DNA of 64,000 nucleotides from Anastatus disparis (GCA_017163975.1 JAFFSR010000220.1:16386001-16450000), one strand, 5' to 3'. Positions 35,001 to 49,255 are shown, numbered from the stretch's first letter. Numbers and translations are program-made. The notes: generated by a model from the letters alone, not told the origin.

Positions 35001-38000
35001 ATTTATTTATTAAATTGTTAAGAATATTGCGTGCCTCAAGGCATAAATTGAAACAAGGAGTGTTGAAAAAAACTAAATGAAAACATCTTTAATTTTTACT
35101 AAAAATATTTTTTCTAATTAAATATTGTAAAATGAACAAACTTTGAATTTTACTATCTGGTAATTAAAAAATATTAAATAATTTTATAATAAATCCAACA
35201 CAGCTTACTCAGCAAATACAAGAAAGTGCAAAGCATAACGACTTTAACTAAAAGCTCTATTTAAAGGTTTGCCACTAAAGTCCCACTTGTATGTAACCCC
35301 CTAAACACAGAGGTGTCGTCATTAAGGCTACAATCTAGAAAGAGAGAAAGACAAACAGACAGACAGACACACACAGAGAGAGAAGAAGGAGAGGAGTGTG
35401 AGAAAATGCGCATCCGCAACCAACAAAATGAAGCTAATCCCCCAATGGTAGAAAGAGAAAGTAAAAGCATGTGCTCGAAGGAAATCCGCCAAGATGCTTT
35501 TTCTCAAAGGACCTTTACGTTGAGTAGAATGAGTTTTTTTTCGAGAGAGATGCTTTTTAGAATTTTAATCGGAAAATTTTGTTGGATTTTAAGTTTTGGC
35601 AACGATGATCGATTAGATTATTGTACGAATCATGAATTACAAATGTTGAGAATCAAAGAATGAAATGGCTTTTTAAAATTCTTAATTTTTTAATAATATG
35701 TTTTGAAGAATTTCAATTGCAAAAAATACTTTTTGAATTATTCTAAAGATTTTTAACGAATACCGTTTTTATATATATTTTTTTGGATTCATCGGTTTTA
35801 TTTTAAAATCATACGCAAAACTATAGAATATTTATATAAGGTTATAACATATGCGAATATACGATAATTTTTACTTGTGATTCATGAAATTTTCTTTGAA
35901 TTTTTACTTTTTTCGTAAAATAAATCGTACGATCGTTGTAAGAATATCATATGAGTTACATGAAATCGTACAAAAAAAAGTTTATGGGTTAGTTGTAAAA
36001 CAAACATATAAATGACATATATAGTACGAAGTAGTAAGAATATGCTGGGGTATAGTACCATTCAAAAACTTTGTCGAGTTTGTTTAAATTTTGACAACAT
36101 ATCAATTAAATTAAAAAAAAATTTTCTCATTTTGAATATTTTTAAGTTTTAAATAAAAATTGCTATATAAGAAGAATTTGAAATAAAAATTAATAAATAA
36201 AATCGTATTCTTGTTTATTTAATTCAAAATTAGAAAAAAATATCTACAAAAACTTTAAAAATTTGTACAATATTTATAAATAAATTATAAAAATTATGAA
36301 TCTTCATTTACAATATTTAAGTTAAATTATTTATAAAAATAATTTAAAAAATAAAAATCATTAAATGTAAAAGTGTTCTTCATTATTTTATCAAAAATTA
36401 ATAAAGAATATGCATATATATGTAAACAAATCGTTAAAAATGGTAAAAACTTTCATACTTGACTATACCTCGCGAGAAACAACCGTAAACCACTTCCCCT
36501 ATTCCCCTTTCCCTACATTGTCACCATTTCATATCCCCCCTGAGGCTATTCGCTAAGACAGCATCTCTGGTATAGCAGCAGGGTAAAGGCAAGCAGCAAC
36601 ACACTGGCAGGAAGCTCCTTCATTAGAGCTTGCGCGTTAATTCCCTCTAGTTTAAAATGACATATACACGCATATACATAATATATATATAAAGTCTTTT
36701 ACCCATGACTAGGCACGTTGTTGGTACATGTTGAGTTGGCCTTACGCTCGTCATAGTTGCCATAGTTGATGTTGTCGTTGTTGTTGTCGTAGTTATTTTC
36801 GCCGTTGAATTTTTATTACTTCGCATTTCAACTGGTATGTCGTTGCTCTCTATTTCTGCAGCTTCATTGTCGTCGTCTTCGAGCTCTTCCGAGTTATCCT
36901 GTTGAAAATTTTTTCAACGTGTATCAAAACGATAATTATAATGCCAGCCGTATCTTATGTACACATTTGAAAAGAAATTTTTTTTTTTCAAGAAAAAAGG
37001 GTTGTAAATAAGATGAGAAAGGATAATTTGTTTGTACATCGTTAAGGATAGTGAAGCTTGGGATTGTAGATGGAGATTAGTTCAATTTTAGGGTAATGAG
37101 ATGCGCTGAGGAAGCAGATTTACTTTTTTTTTTACCTCGGTGTCATGCATTGTGAGGGATGGGTATGGCTCATCGGGCTAACGAGGATAGTATTAGACAA
37201 GAATTTATGAAATGGTTAAACTCAGGATTATATTTATTAATTATAAAAATATGTTTAAGAATGTTACATTAAAAAACAAATGTTCATATGAATATCAGTT
37301 AAAGAATTTAAATATAACAGACGTTACTAATAATTTTAACAATATGTTTTCTTATTTAGATGAAAATGTATATCAAATAATATAATTTTTAAATCTTGAC
37401 ATTGAACAGTATTTATTATTTAATTATTAAAAATTTATGAAGATATACAAAATTCAAACTAAAGTTTATATTGAAGAAATCTAATCATTTTTATTTGTTT
37501 TAAATGTCCGACAAAATCTTGATTTTTTTTCACTTATTTTCGCAATTTTCATCGTTCATTCTCTCATTTTTGTAAAATGATAACTTTTCATTAAATCAGA
37601 GCTCAACTAATCCAAAATCAAATCAGTCCTGTATTAGCTGATGTCGAATAAGTGTACCAAATGTCACATGGAAATACGCGTTCAGAAAGTATTGTGTATA
37701 CAAAACTTTATAACACATGCACGAACGTATGTGCAGGCATGCATACACATCCATACATATTTGTATATATAAACAGGCGCATAATATAGAATTTAATATA
37801 ATATAATACAGTATTAAATTTTAGGTGATTTCTCTTTTAAAAAGTAAAATAAATATTCAAAATTTTATTTAAATTTAATGAGCTTTTATCAACAAATAAA
37901 ATGAAAAATCATGAATAGTTTTTTTTTTCATACTGAAAGTAATTTATCATTTTATATCTTAACCCGTCAATTTCAAACTTTAATTTGTTATAGAATATTT

Positions 38001-41000
38001 GACCTTTTAAGTTACAACAATAATATTTCTTCGAAATTTCTCTAGACTATTTTTCAACATTATTTTATATATTTTCTCTAAATTTTGACATATCCTCGCC
38101 ATTTCAGTCGACCCATCACTTTCAATATCTAAATTCTATCCACGTATAAATGTTGAAATTCAATTTAAAGTGACAGCCCCAAAAGACAAAAATACCCTCT
38201 TTATACTCATATTCTTTATAAAATGACATATTTCTACATCTATACATTTTACATGTAAACCCATATCTACAGATAACAAAATAAACTCACGTCTAGTTGT
38301 TCGCCTGACGATTCTCCGGAGCTTTCAGCCTCGGGTGATTCACTTGGACCTTCAACCGAATAATCATCTTCTTCTGTCGTCCATGAATCGACGTCATTTG
38401 ATTCGTCAAAAGATGACGATTTGAAAGTACTACTACTACTGCTAAATGATATTGGAACCCCGTACGTTTGCCACCAGCAATAAACTTCGCCAGCAACGCA
38501 AAGACAGTGCGAGCTTTGGTCGTGTGACGGAATCTGTAATAAATGTTTGATAAATTAATTTTATAATTATATAAGCTTTGTTTTTTTCTGCTTTTAAAAC
38601 ATAAAACTGGTCGAAGAAAAATAAAATGGAAAAATATTATTATTTGAAACTGATGAAATTTCTTTTGAAGTTCAATTTAAAAATTATTTTAGAACAAGTT
38701 TAGAGATTGGGCAAGAACAGAAACTCATGATAATTATTTTAGAACAACAAAGATTGGGCAAGAAATTCATAATATACATTTATTTTACGTTCATTCATAT
38801 AATTCTCTTCTTCCTTAAAAAATATTATTCATGCTTTTAAACTTTCCATCTCTGAAAAAGTACAAAGAATGACATTTAAGATTTAAGTATGTATTAGATT
38901 TTTTTATGGAAGCAGTTTTTTATTAGAGTTATATAACGTTAAACTTTTCAGAAACACTTTTAAAAAGTTTCAAATAGGCAATCAACAAAATGGTAAATAA
39001 ATAGAAAAGTTGAAAAATTTGAATTTACAATCCAAGCACTTATAGAACTACGAAATATGTTACTCTGAAAAATAAACTTTATAAGTCTATCCTATATTTT
39101 TTTTTTAAATTGATTGTCATTGATTAGCTTTTTTTTTATAATCATGACATGCATAGAAAGTTTTTAATTTATAATATGACTATAATTTTCATGAAATTCC
39201 AAACTTCTGGTAGTTGAATTATTCAAATGAAAATTTTTTAAACTCAACTTAAATGTATACAAATAAAATTAAACTACATATAATCAGAAATTTTAATTAA
39301 ATCAGATATTTAATTACAATGAAATATTTAAAATAATTATATCGAAAGTACTTCGAGACCTAAATATAAACATCTTACTTATAAAAATATATCTATTAAT
39401 TTGATTTAAAAAGAAATATTGATAAGAATGTGTTCATAGGATGGGAAATGTTCAGTTCAATTTTAATCAATATTTCTGTACTTATTATTTTCATGTTTCT
39501 GTATTATCTATATAAAATCTATTTTTATATTATATATATCTTAAAATTTAAGTTTCTGATTTGAATTCGTACCTATTATTTAAATTAGAAAGAAAAATTA
39601 GAAAATAGGAAAATTTTAAGAATTTTATTAGATATATAAAATCTCTCTATTTTCAATAGACATGTTAAGATGATTGAAGTTGGGCTGAAATAAAATTTGA
39701 CGTAATCAATAATGTACAGCGAAAAAGTGCGATAAATGTGAATACATTATGTAAATTAATATACCTAGAAAATGTTCTTGAGTCAATATGAAAATTTTTT
39801 ATAGATTTTGTATACATAAAATATAGTATGCTAGGAGTTACTTTGCACGATGGAAATTTCGAAAAAAAAGATATGAAATTTTCTAAAGTTTAAAAATATT
39901 CGTTCTGATTGACGTATATGAAATTGGTAATTTATTCGAAAAAAAAATTACTAAAAGTAAAATTATTAATTTAATGTTTCAACATCACGAATACGTAAAA
40001 ATAAAATTCAAAAAATAAATAATATGGTAATTAATTTTGCATATTAAATTAGCCTTTTCTCAGTATAAAATCTATAAATTTAAATTAGTCCGAGTTAAAT
40101 AAAATTAATTAGTTGACATATAACTAATTTAAATAAAAATTCAATTAAAAGTGCACTTCATTCAATATATTAAAAAAAAAACTTTTCATTGTTAATTTTT
40201 TTTTAATTCTTACAACACGATCAATAATTCTCCCATTTATGCAACTAAGAGTATGTAATTATTATAAACTAAATTATAGCGACTATGTGTGCATATAAAC
40301 TATCACAGATGCTCATGCTTCAAGTTTGCGACTTTTGCCGATAATGATGGGCTTGACTTTGATTCCATTACGGTTAAGTAGTTGCAACTCTCTAAGACTC
40401 AATTTACAATGTTGAAGATTAAAGTTATAATCAAGTAGAAGTTTGATGCGCCAGGCTATCGGAATGACCTAATTAAATTAGTTTTACTTAATTAAAATTA
40501 ATAAGAACGTGAAAATATTAAAGGGTAAAATTATTCCTAATTTCATCTCGTTCGATAATTGATAAAATATTGTTTATTTTGAAAGATTGACTTGAATAAT
40601 GTTTCACGCGAAATCATTATTTTAGAAAATTATGGAAATATATCTTCATGATAAAATAAAATGATGTGGCAAGATCAATAAAAATACAAAACTGATATTT
40701 TTTATCAATATCATTATCGATTTTGTTTTTACTATCATTTTTAACTTATCAAAAATGTTTTTCTTTTCCATAAAATCCAATTAAAATTATGTAATCAATA
40801 TACGTTCAGAAGTAAGGCAAACACTGGTTGAAAGTTTGAAATTAAACTATCAAAAAAGATCACGACAGATTAATCACGTTGAAAAAAAAAGAAAGAAAAG
40901 GAAAAGTGAGCGTATAAATAAAAAAGTTGTTTCTCGGCACGACAAGTTAAATAAACCGAAAAAACACACTTTACAAAACAACATTGTACTCTCGCTTCGA

Positions 41001-43397
41001 AGCACGAGAATAGACAACGCAGTTTGTGAAAAAAAAGAAGAGAATAAAAATAAAAATAAACGAATGAAATAACGAACGAAAAGTGGTGTGCTTTACAAGT
41101 AAGGACAAGATGCGCTTAGTTTTGTATATGTGACCCGATTCGAGCATTGGTAATCCTCTGGAGAGAAGTAAAAAAAAAAAAAAAAGAAACGTCAACATGT
41201 ACTCGAATGTCGCTAATTGGATGCAGAAACAGTAAAGCACATTTTGGTATAGATATACATGTTTATACAGTTATAGTACCTTTTCCGAGCCTCGAATTCG
41301 CGCGTGTATTGGAACAAAGTCGATGCACTTTTTTTATTTAATCGCGAGACACTTTTTTCAAGGTGTTATATATATATTAAATTCTGAAATTCTTTTTTTA
41401 CTAACACGCAAACGGGTCATCGTAGAGGTGAGAATTTCATTTACTTTTTCTGTCAAGTTTCTTTATTTCAATAGCCAAGGGATTTAAAATGTTATTAAAC
41501 AAGTGCAAACTCAATTTTTTTTTAATTGCAACTTTTTTTTTTAATTAATCAAAATGAAAAATTTTATTTATCGAAATACAGAAATGTGTTTTAAAATTTA
41601 TGTAATTAAATCAGCACATTAACCAGGTGGTGCAAGCATGCTTTGGCTGATTTGTAGAGTTATGCGAGATTTCAACGCGATCACTATTTCGATGGATGAC
41701 CAATTGAATTTTTTTCAAATTAGGTTTTTCTTCTTGTGATGATCGCTCGAATGTATTACTTGCTTGTCTATGAGAACATGATTTGCAGTAACTATGATTC
41801 ATTAAATTCTTCGTTGGAAAGTAACCATTATTTAATTTATCAAAGCAACCTTTACATTCAGGTAAAAATTTTCTTAAACATGCATTTCACTGAACTTGTC
41901 GATAGCTTTTTATTATTTATTAATAGAAACATATTTTTTTTATTTACTAATTATTGAATTTTTCTAAATTTCCTTGAAAAATATTTTAAAATCGTTTAAA
42001 ATTGATGCAAGAAATTGTGTGGTCTCTTGCTTGCTTGTGGATAGTTTTCAATCGTGTCACAATGGGCTTGCGTTTCTTATAAATATTCATGATATTTCAA
42101 CGAAGTTTACAGAAAAAATGTTGTCCAATTTAAAACGCCAATAACTTTACTTGTTTGGTCAATATTTTACCCGTCGCCAAGATTCTCTCTTTTGTATCTC
42201 AAAGCTCGCAAATTTTAGACGCTTTTTTCACGCGTACATAAAAATAAAACCAAGACAAGCTTTTTTAAATTTGCAAATTCATTTATCTTTCTTATTTTGT
42301 TTCTTCCTTCTTTGTTCGATTATTATTTTGCGCTTAATATAAACTATCCTTTTAATTTTTTTACTTATATTTTCATTGTATTCTTTTGATGGCAACATTT
42401 ATTTGACAGATCCGTTTAAATGTGAAACGTGCTTTTATAAAAGGCAAACGGGCAAAGAGTTCATGCATTAGCATTTTATGAATAAATTTGTATACATTGA
42501 AAAAAGGATTTTAGCCATGAAGAAAGGTTTAGATATTTCATAGGCATTTTTGCTTGTTTAGGAAAATATCTTTTTATACGTACATTTAAATTTGTTATTT
42601 AAATTGATAATTTGAGACGATATATATTGTCTTGTCAATTTTAATACTGTTTTTATTAAAAACTAAATTTTAAATTTTCTAATATTCATTTTGAAGGATT
42701 AATTTTTAGTGATTCCATTTTATAAGGTTACTTATAATACCAATACTTGATAAAGTTCATTTGAAAAATTAATAATTTTTAATACTGAATTTGCAAATAA
42801 TTAAAATATATAACTCTAGTTTGATTGAAAATTCAATTCCTAAAAGTAATTTTTATTCATAATTTCATCTAATTTATAATTTAATTTATCATCTCTATGA
42901 ATAATATAGAATTTAAATGAAAGATATTTTAAAAAAGTTTTTAATTTTTTAATAAAAGAATATAAATTTCAAAAAGTTGACTTTTATTACATCATTATTT
43001 TTTTTAATTTTCTCGAATTCCACAAGCAAACATTTTATATTCTATCAGATAATAAGTTCGTTTCATATTAAATTAGGTTATTTTAACAATGTAAATTTAT
43101 GATAACAATATTTTTCATGATTTAATTACTAAATTCAAGTAGAATAAATAAAGTAAAAATCGAACGATAATAAAAAGAAAAAGTAAGGCTTCACCATTTG
43201 ACTATGCGCGTAGGCCTTATTATCAACGATGCACTCCTTTGCAAAAGCCTCTTCAGTTGTGACCTCAGGACTGTCATCGTCACTACTACCAACTACTCCT
43301 CCTCCAGCACCACCTCCTCCTCCTCCTCCATCGTCGTCATCGTGCATTGCAATGTCGACCTCGCCGATGAGTACTTCGTCAGCACTTCTACCTGGCG
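32034..43397 (-). CDS. VWC-domain secreted-type protein, 3' four exons (5' end not found)
   Basis: Exons in transcript order: 43397-43195, 38533-38291, 36898-36703 and 32212-32034 (TAA 32036-32034). All have GT/AG ends and phases 0,0,1 between them. They encode 272 residues after two leading bases that complete a codon from an upstream exon. The first exon holds an acidic stretch, a Gly run and ECIVDNKAYAHSQM. This continues into SHCLCVAGEVYCWWQTYG, together a first von Willebrand factor C domain split by an intron. Then come a Ser-rich acidic linker and a Thr-rich stretch. A second VWC domain starts at CLVMG and continues TYQVGEALPHSTGNCVECSC and GRIECSPKDC. VWC modules usually occur in extracellular BMP-binding or matrix proteins. 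The protein ends ELFELERDGTF. An AATAAA overlaps the stop codon (32035-32030). Signal peptide exon(s) must lie above 43397 or beyond the window. Confidence 0.8.
32536..32703. mobile_element. About 170-bp MITE
   Basis: TACCCTGGTAGAAATGTGACC at the left pairs with CAATTTCTACCAGGGTA at the right, giving 15-17 bp terminal repeats. The interior is AT-rich with secondary internal inverted motifs (GGTCATAAAAT / CCATAAAA). No open frame. Confidence 0.6.
32781..33175. mobile_element. About 390-bp fold-back element
   Basis: The left arm contains TTTACAGTCGTACATTG, ATTAAAGTTATGATTAAAAC, TTGTTCAGAGAGCTCAAGTT. The right arm is its diverged reverse complement: AACTTGAGCTTATTTGAACAA, GTTTTAATCTCAACTTTAAT, GTGCGACTATAAATC. 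The centre is near 32975. It lies upstream of the last VWC exon on the template, that is, inside its 4.5-kb intron. Confidence 0.6.
33176..36480. other. Intron DNA of the VWC gene
   Basis: AT-rich, with a short purine-rich microsatellite patch at about 35337-35385 (GACA and AGAG repeats) that generates spurious 69- and 116-codon frames. Nothing else recognised. Confidence 0.5.
36481..36660. other. GC-richer island inside the VWC gene intron
   Basis: About 180 bp of markedly higher GC content than the surrounding intron, just downstream of exon 36898-36703 on the minus strand. On the minus strand ATG at 36623 starts a 25-residue frame (KELPASVLLLAFTLLLYQRC, then CLSE) ending TAG at 36546, which looks like a signal peptide. 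No usable in-frame donor follows. It may be a conserved regulatory element, an exon of unknown type, or chance. Confidence 0.35.
38681..38771. repeat. Imperfect two-copy tandem repeat
   Basis: AATTATTTTAGAACAA followed by AGATTGGGCAAGAA occurs twice, about 51 bp apart, in the intron directly upstream of exon 38533-38291. Confidence 0.7.
41611..41886 (-). other. Orphan open frame with two CxxC pairs
   Basis: A stop-free minus-strand stretch of 91 codons contains ECKGCFDKLNNGYFPTKNLM, then NHSYCKSCSHRQ, i.e. CxxC-x19-CxxC as in zinc-ribbon-like folds. It then becomes polar and ends TTWLMC. It lies inside the VWC gene's 4.7-kb intron on the same strand. No acceptor compatible with the preceding phase-0 donor was found, so it is not assigned to that gene. 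Confidence 0.25.
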
Positions 43398-46300
43398 CTG
43401 TTAAATAAAAAGTTATGCGTGTTATTGATGTGGATATCTTTTTATAGATTATGTGTTTAATTTATTGATAATTTTATGATTTTTCTAAATTATTATAGAC
43501 TTATTAAATTAAAAAAGTATTTTTAGTTACAATAAAATGAACAATAAACTTATAGTTTATTTATACGTAAAAGAAGCAAAATAATAAATTTTGTTCAAAC
43601 ATTATTTAGTTATTTTCGATAGACAATATTGTCAATAATTATGTCGCTCATAAAATTATCTCAAAGTTTAAAGTATCTCAAAACGAAAATGTAACGCTGC
43701 AATAGTTTAAATTGTTTGGATATTATAAACTTATACCAGACATTCCTGCTATATTGTCATCAAACCAAAGTCCAAAAAATATTAAATCAATAAGATTTTC
43801 GAAAATTTAAATTTTGGCATATGACACTCGAAAAAAAATGATATGAAAAAAGGCACGAGAGATCGATATATATTCATAGAGCTAGAAGAGAATGAGCAGG
43901 GTCGTAATTTCTCTTTAAAAAGCAATTTTGCAGTTTCGAACTTGTTATTTTCCCGTCAAGGGTAATTGCTCGCGGAGCATGTATTGCTTTTTTGTCGAAA
44001 AAAAAAAAGTATATACATGTACGCACATAACATAGTACTCAAGAGCTGCGTATATTCTAAAGAGAATAGAGAAAAGTTGGAGCTTTGTAGCAAAGAGATT
44101 ACATGATATACGTAACGTAGTAGAAAAATTTCGCACGGCTGTTTTATTTTTCAAGAGCAAGAAAATGGTCGGAAAAGTATAAAGAAAGGTAAAAAAAAGA
44201 GAAAAAGGAATAATAATGGTGAAAAGAATGTAAAATCAATCCTTATAAGAGGTACTAAAATAAATGTCTTCCCTGGACGTTTATTACACATCAAAGGGAA
44301 AAAAGGGGATATGGTTATAGGCTTTTTAGATTTTTTTAAGTCGTATACGTTCAAGGTGACATTATTTGATAAGGTTTTAAAAGTAATATTCCATATCAAA
44401 TGAAAAAGAATAAAGCCATATTAGTTCGTACCTTAATTTTATAAAGGAAGTCTTAGTAATATGGTAAAGCTTTCGATTTTTTTTTATCTAAAATAAAACT
44501 TTTATCCTGATGGAAAATAAATTTTTTTTAACTTTAACATATTTTATAATGGATATTTTTAAAAAATTTGATTTCCTACTTTTAAACGTATGTATTTAAA
44601 TGTTTAAAATATTTTTTCAACACCATTAATTCAATTTATTAAAGAGATTATCAATACGATGTAGAAATTTAAAAAAAATTATATTGTACGACGTCATACA
44701 ATATGTGTTTATTTTTTAAATTTTATTTAACGTCGATGTATATAAAATTGCTCAAATATCATAAAAATGGTAAATGCAAATGTACAACTCTTTGCTCGTT
44801 TTATTTTAAAGAGAATAAACATCTTAAAAAGTATACTTTTTTATCATCCATTACTGAATATAAATATAATGTTTCATAAATAATATAATGTAGAATTCAA
44901 TGATTTAAGAGGAATTCAATTGTTTATTGTCTACGTAAAGCAATATGATCAACGTGCAGAGCATGATTCATCCTTGGGCCCTAAAATTTGAATATGTTAA
45001 ATAGTATGCTGTAAAAATAATGCCTCTGGTCCAGTTAAATAATAAATCTTTGGTAAAGATTGCTGAATGATAAATAACCATGATTATTATATTACTTATA
45101 ATAATAATAAATTTGAGTCTTTTTCTAGCTATACTTTTGAGATTTGTAATTAAGACGCATAGTAGGTTCTTCATTGTACGTTAAGAGTACATAAGTGATG
45201 ATCAGAACTCGAGGAAGCTTGAGCATGTCCTCAATGCAACATACGAAAGACCTTAGAGGTCCTTGAATCGCTTGATCATTCAACATTAAAATGTAATTTG
45301 AATAAAGAAACCTTAATCGTGGTTAACTGACTTGACGTTCCTTTAGTGTCAAACAGTGGTCTTGAAATGGACAACTGTTACATTTATATTCACGAGGACT
45401 ATTAAACTCATAAATATTACTTAAATTCACAGTATTGTGTGAGGTTACAGCGATGATCATATTGTACATATTGTACAAAAAATGTGAATATTTCGAGGTG
45501 TTTCAATCGTATGATCATTAAATCATATCAAATTGTGATTATGATAGTATTACACACCTATTTAGGGATTTCTGAATTTTTCTTCTTCATATGAAGATCG
45601 TGTTGAATATTCTGTATTGTTTAGAAGATCTGTTTATACATCAAAAATTTTCCATACAAAGCTAACACAATAAACGAACCAACCTAACATCAAATGTGCA
45701 GGGTATTTAAAAAATAGCGAGTACCCTGAATATTTTCTCAACTACAGTATTTTTCAAATTGCTAAGGTCATATTTGAAATAATTTTCAATATAAAATCTA
45801 ATGGCTATCTAGTAAAATAGTTTTTTATTAAAATGAATTAAAATAATTAGAAAATTCTTCAATTGAATTTGAATTATTCAAGACGAAAAATATTAAATGA
45901 TTTTTTGTTTTATGATACTTCTAAAAAAATGCATCATTTTAGAGGTACCAACAATAATTCAGAAATTTAAATGATTATTTAAAAAATCATTATAAAAATG
46001 AATAAGCAATACAAATATTTGTAATCAATCAATTTATTTCAGTAAGTACGCTAAGTTTGGTTTCTTCAATATTATCATTATACATGATTAGACCAATAAT
46101 ACAATATACTTCTAATTTTAAGAAATAACAAAAAATGAAAAAGTTTAAATAAACAAATTTGTAAAAACAAATGTATACAAACAAAAGTATAAACAAATTT
46201 GTGCAAATAAATATATAAACATTTGTTTATACTATTTGTGGAAACAAATTTATTTATACATCTATTACTCTACCTTTATATTTACTATTTTTTTAAATAT

Positions 46301-47219
46301 AATGATTCAATATTACGCTTTTTGTCGAGACTTTTATTCAATTTATAAATGAAAAAGTCAGCAATTTTATTATAAGGCATAATGCATTTGAAAAAAAACT
46401 TTAATATTTCTTTTGTATTATGTATGAAATACGTTAAAAACTGTAATGTCTTTATGCATTGAATAAAAGAACTTGACTAATCTCCTTTAAAGGAAATTTT
46501 CCTAAACTTTTGAGCAAAAAAAAAACATAGAAACACTCTTAAAAATCGAATAAACCTTGATTAAAACTTTTTAATACCATTGCGCTCTACTAAGAAAACA
46601 GACATCAACTGTGACATGAAGAAATTACATAAGGCGACAGACGTTGCTCGTTTTGTATATAACAGAAATAGTTTTCTTAAGAATGGAAAAGCAAAACGAA
46701 ACGGTGAAACATAATATCCGCACGCAGAGAAAGAGAGCGAGTAAGGCAATTTACGTTACGTCTTTCTTCGCTATTAGTACTTTAATGCGCTGGAGCAATT
46801 ACCAAGACTTTAAATTTTATTTTTTATAGTTTCTTTTCTTTCTTTTTTTTTTAAGTACACGTTATTAGTTGAAAGCATGTGCTCTTGCTTACAAATAACT
46901 TTTTTTAAGTTTCTCACGATTGCTTTTAAATTACCACTAAAACTTTTTTATTTTTGCTCATTAAAATTTTGAATCAATTTTTTGTTTTAATTATTATACA
47001 AAATTGATTTATAATATATTGTAACAAGGTATAACGTATAAATCAACTTTTTAATAATAATTGATTAAATGTTATGTAAATTAAATTGCAAGCGCGTGAC
47101 GTTAATAATTCCTCGCAAATTGAAAATAGAATTTATATATTCAATACAGGTATTAAAATCACGGATTTATTTAAAATTTATTTTTTAGTTTTTAATAAAT
47201 TTAATAATAGAAGTTTACT

Positions 47220-47279
47220 TTTAAGTAGTCTTAACTGTTTATTGTCAGACATGACTATAAACAGCTAAGACTACTTAAA
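47220..47279. repeat. Hairpin with 23-bp stem
   Basis: TTTAAGTAGTCTTAACTGTT plus TAT pairs with ATAAACAGCTAAGACTACTT plus AAA, with one mismatch and a 14-nt loop. The size is compatible with a small pre-microRNA stem or a tiny palindromic element. Confidence 0.65.
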
Positions 47280-49089
47280 TTCTGTTTTTGATGTTTTTTT
47301 TCAAATTTTTCCTGTTAATTGATCAATAAAATTTTTTCTCATGATCATTCATCGAAAAAGAGAAAAAGATAATGAAATCATTCTCAAGAGCAAATGACGA
47401 AAAAACAATTTGTAAAGTATTCGAAGATAACACAATTCATGCTCACGCAAAAAAAAAACCTATTTAATCAATGAAAGGGTCTTAAATGTAATGGTGGAAT
47501 CGAAAGTTAAAATTCCACGAAAACCAACTGTGATCAATTGATCAGAATGATAACCAATTACTCTTGTTATATTTGCAAATTCAACAGTGCTATTGTACTG
47601 TATTATTCTCTTTTTATATCTTTCTATCTCTGGAGAGTTTTGGATGTATGAATTACGCAATGCTACTGCAGTTCAAGCGATATGATATTCAAGTAAAGGT
47701 CGTAAATAAAATTTAACAATTCGTACGCTTTATCATTTCGTTTTTTTCGAAGCATAAGTGAGTAGCACGAAGAAAGCTTAAAAATACAAATCAGAAAAAA
47801 TTGAAAACTTTTGCTGTTAGAAAGGAAATTTTTACAGAAATGCACATAAGGTGATTGAAATAGGCTATTCTAAAGATGCATACTTTTTTTAATATTCATA
47901 AAAAATGTGCTTATTGTAAATATTTATAATTATGTTTACCATTTTATGTATTTGATTACAATAAATACTAAATGATTTTATGAAACAATATTTAAAAAAA
48001 TATTATTATTAAATATTATAAGAATATAAAAATTTATTGTAATATGAAAATTCTATCTGTTTAAAACACTTTACATAAATTGTTGATAAAATAATTAATA
48101 AACTTTTATCATCAGTTAGTTTATGAACTATTAGTTGTAAAATGTAAATGTCAAATCCCGCATAACCGAAAGTGTAAAGTCTTACCCTTATGTACGCGAG
48201 GCCACACCAAAGAGATAAAAAGTTTTATTACAAAACAACATGGAGTTGCTGTAATATATACTAAAATATTGATAGAAATTGTTTTGTCAATCCGTTGATA
48301 CTTGACTTTTTTAAAAATGATTATTAATAAATTATAAGACTATCCTATTTTCAATTAATATTTTTAAAATTTATTTTTCACTAATTAATTTAATTTCTCA
48401 TTTAAAATTAATTAAAATTACGGTTAAATGTTACTATTTTTTTTATTTAACTTAAGAAATTTAAAAAAGTTTAAATAAGTACGATGAATTCGGTAATAAG
48501 TTTAAATTAAAAAAAGACCACATGTCCGTCATAAAAAAGCAAAAGAAGAAATTTATATTTATTTATTACCTAATGAAGATAAATTAAAAAAATTAATATC
48601 AAATCGAAATGAAAAATTTAACTTTTATTGAAAATAAAATAAAAACAAATTAGAGATTATAAAATAAATCATCAATTCATTGTTGATAATTTTTCAAAAT
48701 TTGATTTAATTATCTTCAATAAATTGATTCGTGTAATGAATGAAATTTCGACTCTGAAAGTCAGAGCAAAGATTCTGGTCAGGTACCTCTGATTTCTTTT
48801 CTTTCTTAGTTTACTTCGCAATGTTAACTACAACTCTTGAAGAGTCTGACCTCATAAATAGCAGAACAAGACAAAAGTTTTCTCAAATTGGTCTTGCTTA
48901 AAAAAATGAAGTTTGCCATATACATGTAAAATAGCAAAGAACTTTATGAACCTAGAGACATATTTAAGTTGATAAAGAAGTTCAGAAATTACCAAACATA
49001 ATCAAAATAGTTGAAGTCTAGATGTCAAGAGATGTTTAATAGTTACATAAGGCAATTTTTAATAATAAATATTAATAATAATTTTCAAC

Positions 49090-49255
49090 ATTCTCCAAGT
49101 TACAACTATTTCATTGTTATAACTTTGAAAATGTAGAAAATTATTATTACTTTTTCATGGTATTAAAGTTATAACTATTTCATAGTTATGACTTGGATAC
49201 TTTCCTAGTTATAACTTTTTTATAGATAGTTATAACTATAAAACACTTATAACTG
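49090..49255. repeat. Repeated AGTTATAACTATTTC motif cluster
   Basis: Several overlapping copies of the near-palindromic motif (A/T)AGTTATAACT(A/T)TT(T/C) in both orientations within about 165 bp. Probably a degenerate minisatellite. Confidence 0.5.

Noticed and set aside
35261..35663. Overlapping 69- and 116-codon frames
   Set aside because: Produced by GACA/AGAG purine-rich simple sequence on both strands; the Ser/Cys/Leu or Arg/Glu composition is repeat-derived.
43198..43404. 68-codon Ser/Thr-rich plus frame
   Set aside because: Antisense of the Gly/Asp-rich VWC gene exon 43195-43397.
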